The position numbers and the translations under genes were made by a program. Source: Bacteriovoracaceae bacterium (GTDB lineage Bacteria > Bdellovibrionota > Bacteriovoracia > Bacteriovoracales > Bacteriovoracaceae). From it: a stretch of 64,000 nt of DNA. The stretch covers positions 563,464 to 627,463 of the forward strand of contig JABFRR010000008.1 of NCBI GenBank assembly GCA_013141065.1. Direction: 5' to 3'. Shown here in pieces: positions 9,598 to 18,469 of the stretch (within the stretch, counting starts at the first letter, position 1; every line of letters begins with the position of its first letter). Under the pieces are notes generated by a model that was given only the letters and a program-made list of their open reading frames with translations, ran no database searches and had not been told where the DNA came from.

Positions 9598-10361
9598 AAA
9601 ATTTAATAAACGTAGCAAAGTATACATTTTTGGAAGTTTATCGAAGCAAGCTAATGATTAGTCTTGTATTTTTAGCGTTCGGACTAGTGCTGGTAAGCTA
9701 TATTGCTTCAGAATTTGCATACGGCGCACCAGGAAAGGTGTCTTTAGATATCGGGCTGGGATTTATGAGTCTTTCGAATTTAATAATTGCAATTTTTATT
9801 GGCTCAACTCTTTTAAGTCGTGAAATAGAGCAACGAACGCTTTATATGATTATTTCTAGACCGATTTCAAGGCCCTCTTTTTTAATGGGGAAAATACTGG
9901 GTTTATCAAGTTTTTTACTTATTAATACTTTTATACTTGGTTCACTGAGTATTATTTTATTTATACTCCACGGTGGTGATTTTGAAAAACTTTTTATATG
10001 GACAATATATTTTTCATTCATAGAAGCCTTAGTTGTTCTCGTTTTTGCTGTCTTGTTTTCATTAATCACTAATACAACACTTTCGGTAGTATTTAGTATA
10101 TGTATATTTATTGTGGGGCATGCATTAAATGAAACATCAAAATTAATTTTCACTAAGATCTCACCATTCTTTACTAAGATTGTTGAAATTTCTTTTGTCT
10201 TTGTTCCAAATTTTTATCGACTAAACTTAAAGGATTATGTTTTATATAATCAAAAAATCTCTCAAACATACCTCATGCAGACTCAGCTATATATTGTGTT
10301 TTATTTAATTGCACTTTTGTTTCTAATAACCCTAATCTTTAAAAATAAAAACTTGGATTAA
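9594..10361 (+). CDS. ABC-2 type transporter permease (PilI-like by position)
   Basis: The 255-aa protein has about six membrane segments and the ABC-2 permease pattern, including the amphipathic stretch LLSREIEQRTLYMIISRPISR that contacts the ATPase. The substrate cannot be read from sequence. ATGA overlap with the ATPase gene and a 2-bp gap to pilD tie it to the pilus locus; in Myxococcus the equivalent protein is PilI. Confidence 0.8.
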   Translation: MKNLINVAKYTFLEVYRSKLMISLVFLAFGLVLVSYIASEFAYGAPGKVSLDIGLGFMSLSNLIIAIFIGSTLLSREIEQRTLYMIISRPISRPSFLMGKILGLSSFLLINTFILGSLSIILFILHGGDFEKLFIWTIYFSFIEALVVLVFAVLFSLITNTTLSVVFSICIFIVGHALNETSKLIFTKISPFFTKIVEISFVFVPNFYRLNLKDYVLYNQKISQTYLMQTQLYIVFYLIALLFLITLIFKNKNLD

Positions 10362-10363
10362 GC

Positions 10364-11134
10364 TTGGAAAATATTGTGATATTATTTTTTACAATTTTTG
10401 GGCTTCTTGTTGGAAGTTTTTTAAATGCACTAATTTATCGATTACCACGAGACATTAATATTGCCTTACCACGATCAAGTTGTACCCAGTGCAAAAAGCT
10501 TATTTACTGGTATGAAAATATTCCAATATTGAGTTATATTTTTTTAAAAGGAAAATGTTCAGGCTGCCAATCTAAGATTTCTCTCCTTTATCCATTTGTA
10601 GAATTCATTGTCGCTTGCTTTGCTTTTAGTATTGCTCCAAAAAACCTTGAACCAGATTCTTTGCTAAATTTTTTCTTTTATTTTAGTATCTTTTGCGCTT
10701 TTTTAGTCCATTTTATAATTGATCTAAAACATCAGATATTACCAGACTCAATTACAATCTATATGGCCTGCGTATTTTTATTACTATCAATATTCAATAA
10801 GCCATTAACTTTTTGGTTAGTTGGAGGCTTGATTGGTTTGGGTTTTCCCCTCATGGTTACTTGGATTTTTTACAAAATCAAAGGTCAAGTCGGCTTAGGA
10901 GGTGGAGATATTAAACTCTATGGTGCCTTAGGGCTCTATTTAGGGCCCGTCGGAATTATGCAAAATATATTTTTGAGTTGTTTTTTGGGTGCAATTGTAG
11001 GTATTTTCATGATTGCTTTTAAGGTCATGAAAAAAGAAAATCCAATTCCTTTTGGTCCTTTTATAATTGTCGTAGGGGCATTTCAAATTTTTTCACCAGA
11101 GCTCTTTGCTTACCTAATCTCATATATTCCTTGA
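10364..11134 (+). CDS. pilD: Prepilin peptidase / N-methyltransferase PilD
   Basis: PilD cleaves type IV prepilins and methylates the new N-terminus. The 256-aa integral membrane protein has the N-terminal GSFLNALIYRLP motif, a zinc-binding pair of CxxC motifs (CTQC...CSGC, about residues 39-67), and the two aspartates of the bilobed aspartyl protease (DLKHQILPD near 119 and GGGDIK near 182). The start is TTG, two bases after the permease stop; no ATG in this frame lies near it, and starting later would trim the first membrane segment. Confidence 0.92.
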   Translation: MENIVILFFTIFGLLVGSFLNALIYRLPRDINIALPRSSCTQCKKLIYWYENIPILSYIFLKGKCSGCQSKISLLYPFVEFIVACFAFSIAPKNLEPDSLLNFFFYFSIFCAFLVHFIIDLKHQILPDSITIYMACVFLLLSIFNKPLTFWLVGGLIGLGFPLMVTWIFYKIKGQVGLGGGDIKLYGALGLYLGPVGIMQNIFLSCFLGAIVGIFMIAFKVMKKENPIPFGPFIIVVGAFQIFSPELFAYLISYIP

Positions 11135-11193
11135 TCAGACTTATTTAATAACTGTATAATTTAAAAACTATAATCAATAATCTGGATAGAAGT

Positions 11194-12309
11194 TTGAATC
11201 TAAAAAGTGTTTCGGAATATATTCAAGAAAAAATTGGTGATATCTTATCGCCCAATACAGCTAGTGTCATAGGAATTGATATAGGAATGAGTGCAATTAA
11301 ATTTGCAGATATTTCAAAGCTTTCAGACGGCAATTACAAAATTAATAGATTTGTTGTTAAAGACCTACCTGATGGCACAGTGATTGAAGATGAAATTCAA
11401 AAAGAAGATGAATTACTTCAGGCTCTTCAGCAAGGCTTAAGAGAACTGAATTCAAGTTCAAAATTTGTATGTCTGGGACTTTCTGGCCCCAATACTTTAA
11501 TAAAAAGACTGCAACTAGCTGGCGGTATGGCAGATGAAGTGGAAGATCAAGTCATTTGGGAGACAGAGCAATACCTACCGTTTCCAGTCGATGAAGGAAA
11601 TATTTCCTTTAGTATTATTGGTGAAAATCCCGGCGGTGGTTTAGATGTTATTGTCGGTGCAGTTCGTAAAAATGTCTTAAAAACTTTTAAAGAATTAGTT
11701 GAAAGAGCAAACGTAAGAGTCAAAATTGTTGATTTGAATGCAGCAGCAGTTTTTAACATGTTCGAATATCTTCTAGGTGAAGGTGCCATGGTAAAAGGTA
11801 AATCCTGGATCATGATGGATTTAGGTGCACAAAAAACTCACTTCATGATTTGTAAAAATGGAATTTTAGTCTTTTTTAAAGAAATTAATATTGGTGGACT
11901 GACCATTACAGAAGAAATCCAAAGACAAATGGGTGTGAGTTACCTTGAAGCGGAAAGTCTAAAAATTCACGGAGATGGTAAAGGTAACATACCAGAAGAA
12001 ATTGTAAACCTAATCAATCAGGTATTGGATACGTTTTTTGCTGAATTAAAAAAGACAGTAGATTTTTGGACAAGTTCTACTTCCGAAGAAGAGTTCGATG
12101 GATGTGTAATCACTGGTGGGTGTTCTCAAATTAATGGCCTTGCTGAAGCCTTGCAAGAACTTTTTGAAACCGAAGTGCAAGTTATCAATCCAATGGATAA
12201 AATGACTTATAATCAAAATAATATTGATGAAGAGACCTTAAGTGATTTATCAAGCCGAGGACTATGTGCCCTTGGTTTAGCTATGCGGGTTTATCAAAAA
12301 AATGATTAA
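11194..12309 (+). CDS. pilM: Type IV pilus assembly protein PilM
   Basis: PilM is an actin-like cytoplasmic protein that binds the PilN N-terminus and links the PilNOP alignment complex to the motor. The 371-aa protein has SHS2/actin-like nucleotide motifs: IGIDIGMSAIKFADI near residues 25-40, IMMDLGAQKTH near 207-218 and VITGGCSQINGLAEAL near 308-323. It starts with TTG (the track start) and overlaps pilN by 8 bp. A 59-bp gap separates it from pilD. Confidence 0.92.
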   Translation: MNLKSVSEYIQEKIGDILSPNTASVIGIDIGMSAIKFADISKLSDGNYKINRFVVKDLPDGTVIEDEIQKEDELLQALQQGLRELNSSSKFVCLGLSGPNTLIKRLQLAGGMADEVEDQVIWETEQYLPFPVDEGNISFSIIGENPGGGLDVIVGAVRKNVLKTFKELVERANVRVKIVDLNAAAVFNMFEYLLGEGAMVKGKSWIMMDLGAQKTHFMICKNGILVFFKEINIGGLTITEEIQRQMGVSYLEAESLKIHGDGKGNIPEEIVNLINQVLDTFFAELKKTVDFWTSSTSEEEFDGCVITGGCSQINGLAEALQELFETEVQVINPMDKMTYNQNNIDEETLSDLSSRGLCALGLAMRVYQKND

Positions 12310-12916
12310 ACTTAACTTACTCGAAAAAAAGAAGCCCTTTCTCCTTCCCAGTGTTTTGGGAATGGATCTTAATGCTGTAAATTTAAAGATGCTAGGAGTT
12401 ACCTTAGTTTTATATTATATGCCTGGATTTACGACTTCTTTGATTTTTGAACAAAGAACATTAGATAAACAAACAGAACTTCAAGCTTTAAACATTGAAA
12501 ATGAAGGCTTAAAGGCAAAAATAGAGAAAGATGCAAATATCAAGGTTCAGGTAGATGCATTTAAAGATCAGGTTTCAAAATTAGAATTAAGATCTAAGCA
12601 AGTCGATGAGATTTTAAAAAATCGCACTAATCCTAAAAAAGTTTTGGAAAAAATTGCTCGTAGTATTCCAGAAGATGTTTGGTTTGATTCAATGGAAATC
12701 AATGACAAGAACGAAATAATAATTACTGGTGGAGCCAATACATCTAGATCTATTGGTGAATTTATCACCAATATTAATGATTCACCTTATTTCGGTGGAA
12801 CCATTGTACCGAGATTGCAGGATAATCGAAAATCATCACCAGATGACATTCATTCGAGTTTTGAGTATTTTGAATTATCTGGAAAAATTGTTAATTATGA
12901 CATGAGGTCTAAGTAA
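12302..12916 (+). CDS. pilN: Type IV pilus assembly protein PilN
   Basis: PilN is a bitopic inner-membrane component of the PilMNOP complex. The 204-aa protein begins with IKLNLLEKKKP, the short cytoplasmic motif that docks in PilM, followed by one membrane segment (about 32-50), a coiled coil (55-105) and a ferredoxin-like periplasmic domain. The length fits the family. It overlaps pilM by 8 bp and precedes pilO by 3 bp. Confidence 0.88.
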   Translation: MIKLNLLEKKKPFLLPSVLGMDLNAVNLKMLGVTLVLYYMPGFTTSLIFEQRTLDKQTELQALNIENEGLKAKIEKDANIKVQVDAFKDQVSKLELRSKQVDEILKNRTNPKKVLEKIARSIPEDVWFDSMEINDKNEIIITGGANTSRSIGEFITNINDSPYFGGTIVPRLQDNRKSSPDDIHSSFEYFELSGKIVNYDMRSK

Positions 12917-12919
12917 ATT

Positions 12920-13570
12920 ATGGATAAATTTTTAAAAAATTTACACTGGTTTATAATTGCTTATGCCGCATACGACTTTTATCGCCTTTACGAAGGAGCT
13001 GGAGTTACGTTAACTGGGATCGAAAGCCAAATTGAATCGCAAAGAATTGAATTAACAAAAAATAAAAAGTCAGAGCAAGACATTAAAAACTACTATTCAA
13101 ATATTGAAACTGAAAAAGCACGTATTGAGACTGTGGCAAAAGAAATTGAAAAAATGCAACAACTCCTTCCAAGTGATATTTCCGATTTGGAAAACATTGC
13201 ACTTTTAAAAAGCTTGGCAGAAGATGCAAATATTAAAGAAGTAAGTATTGTACCAGACATAGATGTTATTAGAGAATTTGTCATTGCTAGGAAGTATAGA
13301 GTAAAGCTAAAAGCTACACATCTTCAAATTCTTATCATGTTTGAGAAAATTGGAGAGAGTTCAAGAATTTTAAACGTTGGTGAAGCCAAATTTGGCAAAA
13401 CTCCCGAGCTCCAACGTGGAAAATTCCAAGTCATTCAAGGCGAGTTCGTTTTAGAAGCCTATAGATACAATCCGGGATTTAAAGAAGATAGAGGAATTGA
13501 AAGTATTGAAAAGAAATTCTCAGAGCCCGAAGGAAGCACTCCTCCGGCTGAAGAGCAGGCAGGTACCTAA
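12920..13570 (+). CDS. pilO: Type IV pilus assembly protein PilO
   Basis: PilO pairs with PilN in the periplasm to align the motor with the secretin. The 216-aa protein has one short N-terminal membrane segment, a long coiled coil (about 30-80, EIEKMQQLLPSDISDLENI at its end), and a C-terminal ferredoxin-like fold. The final 20 residues are polar and Pro/Glu-rich. Its stop overlaps the pilP start (TAATG). Confidence 0.87.
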   Translation: MDKFLKNLHWFIIAYAAYDFYRLYEGAGVTLTGIESQIESQRIELTKNKKSEQDIKNYYSNIETEKARIETVAKEIEKMQQLLPSDISDLENIALLKSLAEDANIKEVSIVPDIDVIREFVIARKYRVKLKATHLQILIMFEKIGESSRILNVGEAKFGKTPELQRGKFQVIQGEFVLEAYRYNPGFKEDRGIESIEKKFSEPEGSTPPAEEQAGT

Positions 13571-14046
13571 TGCGAAAAATTGTAATGCTCTTAATATTTG
13601 CTTGTTATTCTAATCTTTCAAATGCCCAAGAGGGAGAATCTGGTCAATATCAACTTTTTAAAAGTAAGACTTTCGTTAAAAATCCACTTGATTTAAGAGA
13701 TCCGTTTAAAAGAAAAATTACGAAGAAAAAATCAACTCAGGAAAAAAACCAAGCCAGCATGTCGGGAAATTATTCAAATTTCAACCAAAACTTGGATGGA
13801 TTGCCAATTGAGAATCTAATGGTAACAGGAGTCATTATTGGAGACGAGAGAAGAGCAATTGTAAAATTACCTAACGAGAAAGGTGAGTTCACTTCTTATT
13901 ACATTAAAGAAGGCATGCGAATTGGTATGAATAATGCTGAAGTGAAAGCGATTCTACCTGGTGGAATAGTCCTTGTTGAAAAGATTAGAAATGTTTACGA
14001 CTTAGATGAATATCTAGAAACCGTTATTCCGGTATCAAATAAATAA
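13570..14046 (+). CDS. pilP: Type IV pilus assembly protein PilP
   Basis: PilP connects PilNO with the PilQ secretin. The 158-aa protein has a signal peptide (MRKIVMLLIFACYSNLSNA), the PilP motif NPLDLRDPFKRK and a small C-terminal beta domain (IENLMVTGVIIGDERRAIV). There is a Cys at position 12 of the leader but no convincing lipobox, so I read it as a secreted rather than lipidated form. It is translationally coupled to pilO; 110 bp separate it from the pilQ start. Confidence 0.85.
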   Translation: MRKIVMLLIFACYSNLSNAQEGESGQYQLFKSKTFVKNPLDLRDPFKRKITKKKSTQEKNQASMSGNYSNFNQNLDGLPIENLMVTGVIIGDERRAIVKLPNEKGEFTSYYIKEGMRIGMNNAEVKAILPGGIVLVEKIRNVYDLDEYLETVIPVSNK

Positions 14047-14071
14047 ACTCAACTATTATAAAAGTTATTAT

Positions 14072-14101
14072 TTGCATTAATTTTTCAAAATAATGTTACA
14101 A
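14072..14101 (+). promoter_or_regulatory. Possible sigma-70 type promoter before pilQ
   Basis: TTGCAT and TTACAA are spaced 18 bp apart in the only sizeable gap inside the pilM-Q run. The match to consensus is modest, and AT-rich DNA yields such matches by chance. Confidence 0.25.
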
Positions 14102-14156
14102 TCAAAGTAAGTCTTCAAAATAGAAGATATAACATGATAACTTAGGGATGAGTTGC

Positions 14157-15938
14157 ATGAAAAAAGGATTTTTTCTTAGTGTTGTATTTACCTTAATTAG
14201 TTCAAAAGTTTTAGCAGCAGAAATGAAGGCTATTAATTTTGTGCAAAAGGGTGAAATAAGTGAATTAGAGTTTATTTTTGATTCGAATAATGCTCAAGCA
14301 AGTAAGTTTCAAGTTAAAGAAGATAAACAAATCATTATCGACTTTAGTGATGTTGCGACTACTGAAAGAGTAATGCGCGCCTTTGACACCTCAGAGTTTT
14401 CAGGGGGAGTTGTTTTTGTTAAAGCTTATAAAAAACCAAAAACTGAAAAAGATATTAGAGTTGCTGTTCAGTTAAGAGACAACGTACGCTCCGTGCTGGT
14501 TAGAAAACCTAACCGAGTCATACTGCAGATCGAAAATCGTTTTGGAGTATTTTCACAGTCAAAGGTTGAAGATGGCCAAAGTTACAGGGAGAAAGTCTCT
14601 GATGTCACTTCTGCAGAAATGGGCAAACTAAATATTCCTAGATCGGATTCAGTAGAAGACATTCTAGATAATCTAGTAATGTCTGGAAAAAAGAAATATA
14701 TCGGTAAAAAAATAACGATGAATCTCAAAGACGTGACCCCAGAAGAGATTATTAAAATTCTTGCAGAAACTTCAGGATTTAATATTATTCTCACCGAAGA
14801 CGCCAAAAAAGCCCCTCCTATTTCACTTAGCCTTGTTGATATACCTTGGGATCAAGCTCTTGATACAGTTCTAGAAATGAATAAACTTGCAGCAAAAAAA
14901 AATGGAATGATTCTTATTGTTAATACGGCAGCGAAATACTTTCAAGAACAAGAAGAAATTAGAAAAGCGAAAATAGCTTCTTTAGAACAAGAACCTTTAT
15001 TAACAAAAATTTTCCCCATTAGTTTTGCCAACATCACTGAGTTGCAAGGAATTATCGCGGAATACTCTACCAAAGACCGTGGAAAAATCTCTAAGGATTC
15101 ACGCACGAATTCTTTGATTGTCAAAGATACGGGTGAAGTACTTGAGAAAATTAAAAAAATCGTAGAGCTTTTGGATACTCAAACACCACAAGTTTTAATT
15201 GAATCAAAGATTGTAGAAGTTGCAGAAAGATATTCAAAAGAAATTGGCCTGGAAAATGGTCTCAGTTTTGGATATGATCCCTTTGGAGTAGCGGGTGCAA
15301 ATAATTCAGGTTCTTTTTCCTTTAGTACTGCGCCGAGCCCCGGTACCGCTGGGATTTTTGGGTTATCACTAATTAAGTTCAACAGACTAACAAATTTAAA
15401 TTTCCAGCTTAATTTGATGGAAAATGAAGCAAAAGCTAAGATTATATCAAGCCCAAAGATTATTACGAAAAACAATGTAAAGGCAGAAATCACTCAAGAC
15501 GAAGTCGTCTTTTATGACAAAACCACTCAAGGTACTGACAATGGCGCAACAACGAACGAACCAGTGCCACAAAGTGCCAAGTTAAAGCTTTCAGTCACCC
15601 CGCAAATTACCAACGAAGGAGCAATCTCCTTATCAGTAGAATTACAAAAAGATTCATTAGAAGCACAGCTTGGAATTGGTAAGCCTCGACCTGAAACAAA
15701 AAGAAATGTAAAAACAGAAGTACTGGTAGATAACGGTGCAACCGTTGTCGTTGGTGGAATTTACACTTTTACGACGAATGAAAATCATTCGGGAATTCCC
15801 TTTTTGAAAGATATCCCACTTATTGGTTGGCTTTTCCGTACAAAATATAATCCTTCAAATGAAAAAAGAGAGTTAATAATTTTCTTAACTCCAAGAATTA
15901 TTAATCAAGAAGAAGCTGGATTAGTTGATAGAGGATAA
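14157..15938 (+). CDS. pilQ: Type IV pilus secretin PilQ
   Basis: PilQ forms the outer-membrane ring for pilus exit. The product has a signal peptide (MKKGFFLSVVFTLISSKVLAA), one AMIN domain (about 25-120), an STN/N0 domain with MNLKDVTPEEIIKILAETSG (about 180-245), an N1 domain and the secretin barrel domain (about 345-590) ending with the diagnostic VVGGIYTF...GIPFLKDIPLIGWLFR. The track begins at ATG 14148, but the AGGG just before that ATG sits 9 nt upstream of the ATG at 14157, which also gives the better signal peptide, so I choose 14157 (593 aa). Confidence 0.93.
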   Translation: MKKGFFLSVVFTLISSKVLAAEMKAINFVQKGEISELEFIFDSNNAQASKFQVKEDKQIIIDFSDVATTERVMRAFDTSEFSGGVVFVKAYKKPKTEKDIRVAVQLRDNVRSVLVRKPNRVILQIENRFGVFSQSKVEDGQSYREKVSDVTSAEMGKLNIPRSDSVEDILDNLVMSGKKKYIGKKITMNLKDVTPEEIIKILAETSGFNIILTEDAKKAPPISLSLVDIPWDQALDTVLEMNKLAAKKNGMILIVNTAAKYFQEQEEIRKAKIASLEQEPLLTKIFPISFANITELQGIIAEYSTKDRGKISKDSRTNSLIVKDTGEVLEKIKKIVELLDTQTPQVLIESKIVEVAERYSKEIGLENGLSFGYDPFGVAGANNSGSFSFSTAPSPGTAGIFGLSLIKFNRLTNLNFQLNLMENEAKAKIISSPKIITKNNVKAEITQDEVVFYDKTTQGTDNGATTNEPVPQSAKLKLSVTPQITNEGAISLSVELQKDSLEAQLGIGKPRPETKRNVKTEVLVDNGATVVVGGIYTFTTNENHSGIPFLKDIPLIGWLFRTKYNPSNEKRELIIFLTPRIINQEEAGLVDRG

Positions 15939-15948
15939 AAAAAGTCGA

Positions 15949-17313
15949 ATGAGTAAAGAAAAACATCAACTTCTTTCACCACTCTTTTTAAAGTACCAAG
16001 CTGATTATGAAAAAAATCCGCGTTCAAGGGTATTTGCACCTCTTGCAGAAACTTATAGAAAAATTGGAATGACGGAAAAAGCGATGGAGATTCTTTCACA
16101 AGGAATTCGTTTTCATCCAGCTTACGTGATGGGATACTTGGGGCTAGCTTTTTGCTATTACGATTTGAAACAGTATAACTTAGCCTATTCAACATTAAGG
16201 CCAGTTGCCCAAGGTAATAGAGACAATATTCGTCTTCAGAAATTATTTGGAGATGTTTGTTTGGAATTAGGTTACAAAGAAGAAGCATTAGAAACTTATA
16301 AATATCTTCTTTTTATAAATCCAAGAGATAAAGATATTGCAAATCAGGTCTTGAGATTGGAAAAAACAATTGAAGATCAGTATCGTCCAAAGCATCAACC
16401 TATATTTATTCCTGAATCAGAGCTAGAAACATCGACTAAGGTAGACAAAAGCTCTTTGCTCTTTGATGTTGATAAGCTGGATAATCGCCCTAATTCAACA
16501 GCAGATGATTATGACAATTGGATTTCTCTAGATCTGGGATCAGATCAAAAAGTTATAAAAAATGAAGATGCATATGCAATGTGGAATCTTAAAAAAACAA
16601 ATGAAACTTTTGAGCCACCAATATCCCACATCAAGAGTTCAAGCCTGGAAGAAATAAGTTTAGATAAAACTTCACCAGGATTAGAATTAGTATTTTTTGA
16701 TGAAGAAAATGAAGAAGATGATCAAGAGCGAATTGAAGCAAAAGAAAATACAAATCTTGATCTACTTGACCTAGACGATGAATTAAAAATTGAAAATTTA
16801 GAAAATATCGAATTTAGTATAAGTCCAGATAGAGAAAATAATGGAATTAAAGAAGACTCACAAGCTTCTATTCCTTTGGTTACTCATACACTAGTTGATT
16901 TGTATTGCGGACAGGGGCATATTGAAAAAGCGCTTCAAGTTTTAGAAAAAATTCTCTTGTTAAACCCCAATGATCAGAAAACGATAGCAAAAATTTCCGA
17001 GATACGTGATTTAATGATGCCAACTTTTGGCCAAGACAATCTAGAGGATCTAGATAGTGATCCAGAAGAAGGTTCAAATGAAGACCATGGCGAATTATTC
17101 GAAGAAGTTTCAGAAGAAGATGGCCGAAAAAACTTAATGGATATCTTTGATCAACAAATGGGTACAATAAGTCTTCCAGAAATCGTCAACGTAAGTCAAA
17201 AATCAAGTAATAAGTCCAACGCGGCGGATAAGGCTAGGCTTCTGGAAGAGAAACTGAGTTTATTTCTAAGGAAAATTCAAAAAAGAGCACTGGATTATCA
17301 AGAGCGTCTTTGA
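15949..17313 (+). CDS. TPR protein downstream of pilQ
   Basis: The 454-aa soluble protein has TPR units near its N-terminus (PLAETYRKIGMTEKAMEILSQG, GYLGLAFCYYDLKQYNLAY) and another near residue 315 (LVDLYCGQGHIEKALQVLEK), joined by a long acidic, probably disordered linker. There is no signal peptide. It starts 10 bp after pilQ (the track's TTG at 15925 lies inside pilQ; ATG 15949 is preferred) and 12 bp before aroQ, so it is probably part of the pilM-Q transcript. Its role is unknown; TPR proteins often help pilus assembly. Confidence 0.7.
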   Translation: MSKEKHQLLSPLFLKYQADYEKNPRSRVFAPLAETYRKIGMTEKAMEILSQGIRFHPAYVMGYLGLAFCYYDLKQYNLAYSTLRPVAQGNRDNIRLQKLFGDVCLELGYKEEALETYKYLLFINPRDKDIANQVLRLEKTIEDQYRPKHQPIFIPESELETSTKVDKSSLLFDVDKLDNRPNSTADDYDNWISLDLGSDQKVIKNEDAYAMWNLKKTNETFEPPISHIKSSSLEEISLDKTSPGLELVFFDEENEEDDQERIEAKENTNLDLLDLDDELKIENLENIEFSISPDRENNGIKEDSQASIPLVTHTLVDLYCGQGHIEKALQVLEKILLLNPNDQKTIAKISEIRDLMMPTFGQDNLEDLDSDPEEGSNEDHGELFEEVSEEDGRKNLMDIFDQQMGTISLPEIVNVSQKSSNKSNAADKARLLEEKLSLFLRKIQKRALDYQERL

Positions 17314-17325
17314 TAGGTTTGCCAG

Positions 17326-17760
17326 ATGAATTCTAATAAATTTCTCATCATCAATGGGCCTAACCTTAATATGCTCGGCACTCGCGAACCAGAGACATAT
17401 GGCTCACTCACGCTAGATCAAATTAAAGAATTTACCGAAAAATCACTCATCTCAGATCAAGTAATTCTTGAATGGTACCAATCAAATATTGAAGGTGAGA
17501 TTGTTACAAAAATTCAAGAAGCTTCAAAACATTCATATAAAGCGCTCATCATCAACCCAGGGGCATACTCTCACACGAGTGTAGCGATTTATGACGCTCT
17601 TCAAATGATTAAGTATCCTGTAATTGAAGTTCACCTTTCGAATACTTACCGACGTGAAGAATTCAGACAGGTCAAGTTGACTGCAAAAGCTTCAACAATT
17701 ATAATGGAAGGCTTGGGAAAAATTGCCTATCTTACAGCTGTTAAAACTCAGCTTTTTTAA
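17326..17760 (+). CDS. aroQ: Type II 3-dehydroquinate dehydratase
   Basis: AroQ catalyses the third step of the shikimate pathway. The 144-aa product shows the family signatures ILIINGPNLNMLGTREPETYG (here FLIINGPNLNMLG), the loop with the catalytic Tyr, NPGAYSHTSVAIYDAL and EVHLSNTYRREEFR. The length is standard for the dodecameric type II enzyme. It lies between a TPR gene of the pilus operon and efp. Confidence 0.95.
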   Translation: MNSNKFLIINGPNLNMLGTREPETYGSLTLDQIKEFTEKSLISDQVILEWYQSNIEGEIVTKIQEASKHSYKALIINPGAYSHTSVAIYDALQMIKYPVIEVHLSNTYRREEFRQVKLTAKASTIIMEGLGKIAYLTAVKTQLF

Positions 17761-17771
17761 AAGGAATATAT

Positions 17772-18344
17772 ATGTACGATACAACAGATTTAAAAAGAGG
17801 ATTAAAAATCGAAGTTGAGGGAAAACCTTATGTGATCTTGAAATCAGATTTCACAAATCCCGGAAAGGGATCGGCTTTTGTTATTGCAAGAATTAAAAAC
17901 TTGGAAACTGGACAAGTAATCGAGAGAACTTGGAAATCAGGGGTTTCGACAAACGTTACAGCTCCAGATTTAGAAGAAAAAGAAGTTGAATATACTTATT
18001 CAGATTCAGATGGGTTTAATTTTCTTGATCAGTCTAATTTTGAAACCATTCATCTTACAAACGAACAAGTTGGTGATGATAGATATTACTTAATGGAAGG
18101 ATCAAAGTTAGTAGTTCTTTATTACAAGGGCCGTCCAATATCGATTGAACACCCACATTTCATCAATATTAAAGTTGCAGAAACAGATCCTGGACTAAAG
18201 GGTGATACTGCTTCTGGAGCAACAAAAAAAGCTGTAATGGAAACGGGATTACAAGTAAAAGTGCCTCTTTTTATTAAAGAAGGTGAGTTATTAAAAATCG
18301 ACACACGCACAGGTGAATATGTCGAACGAGCTTCTACAAAGTAA
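17772..18344 (+). CDS. efp: Translation elongation factor P
   Basis: EF-P relieves ribosome stalling at polyproline stretches. The 190-aa protein has the three EF-P beta domains, with the loop NPGKGSAF carrying Lys32 at the position of the modified lysine (K34 in E. coli), and the C-terminal signature (VPLFIKEGELLKIDTRTGEY). A good SD (AAAGGA) precedes the ATG, 11 bp after aroQ. The modification enzymes are not in this window. A G+C-rich hairpin follows. Confidence 0.95.
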   Translation: MYDTTDLKRGLKIEVEGKPYVILKSDFTNPGKGSAFVIARIKNLETGQVIERTWKSGVSTNVTAPDLEEKEVEYTYSDSDGFNFLDQSNFETIHLTNEQVGDDRYYLMEGSKLVVLYYKGRPISIEHPHFINIKVAETDPGLKGDTASGATKKAVMETGLQVKVPLFIKEGELLKIDTRTGEYVERASTK

Positions 18345-18373
18345 AACTCTCAAGTAATGACTTTTCTCATTGT

Positions 18374-18396
18374 GAGGGGCATATATTTCGCCCCTC
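18374..18396 (+). terminator. Hairpin after efp, weak terminator
   Basis: GAGGGGC and GCCCCTC form a perfect 7-bp G+C stem with a 9-nt loop 30 bp after efp. It is followed by ATTCAAAT rather than a clean T run, so termination may be partial. Confidence 0.5.
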
Positions 18397-18469
18397 ATTC
18401 AAATGCCCTTTTCGAGTTAAAATAAAAATAATCTCAAAGACTTAACTAGCTTTTTCAGAGAGGATTTTT

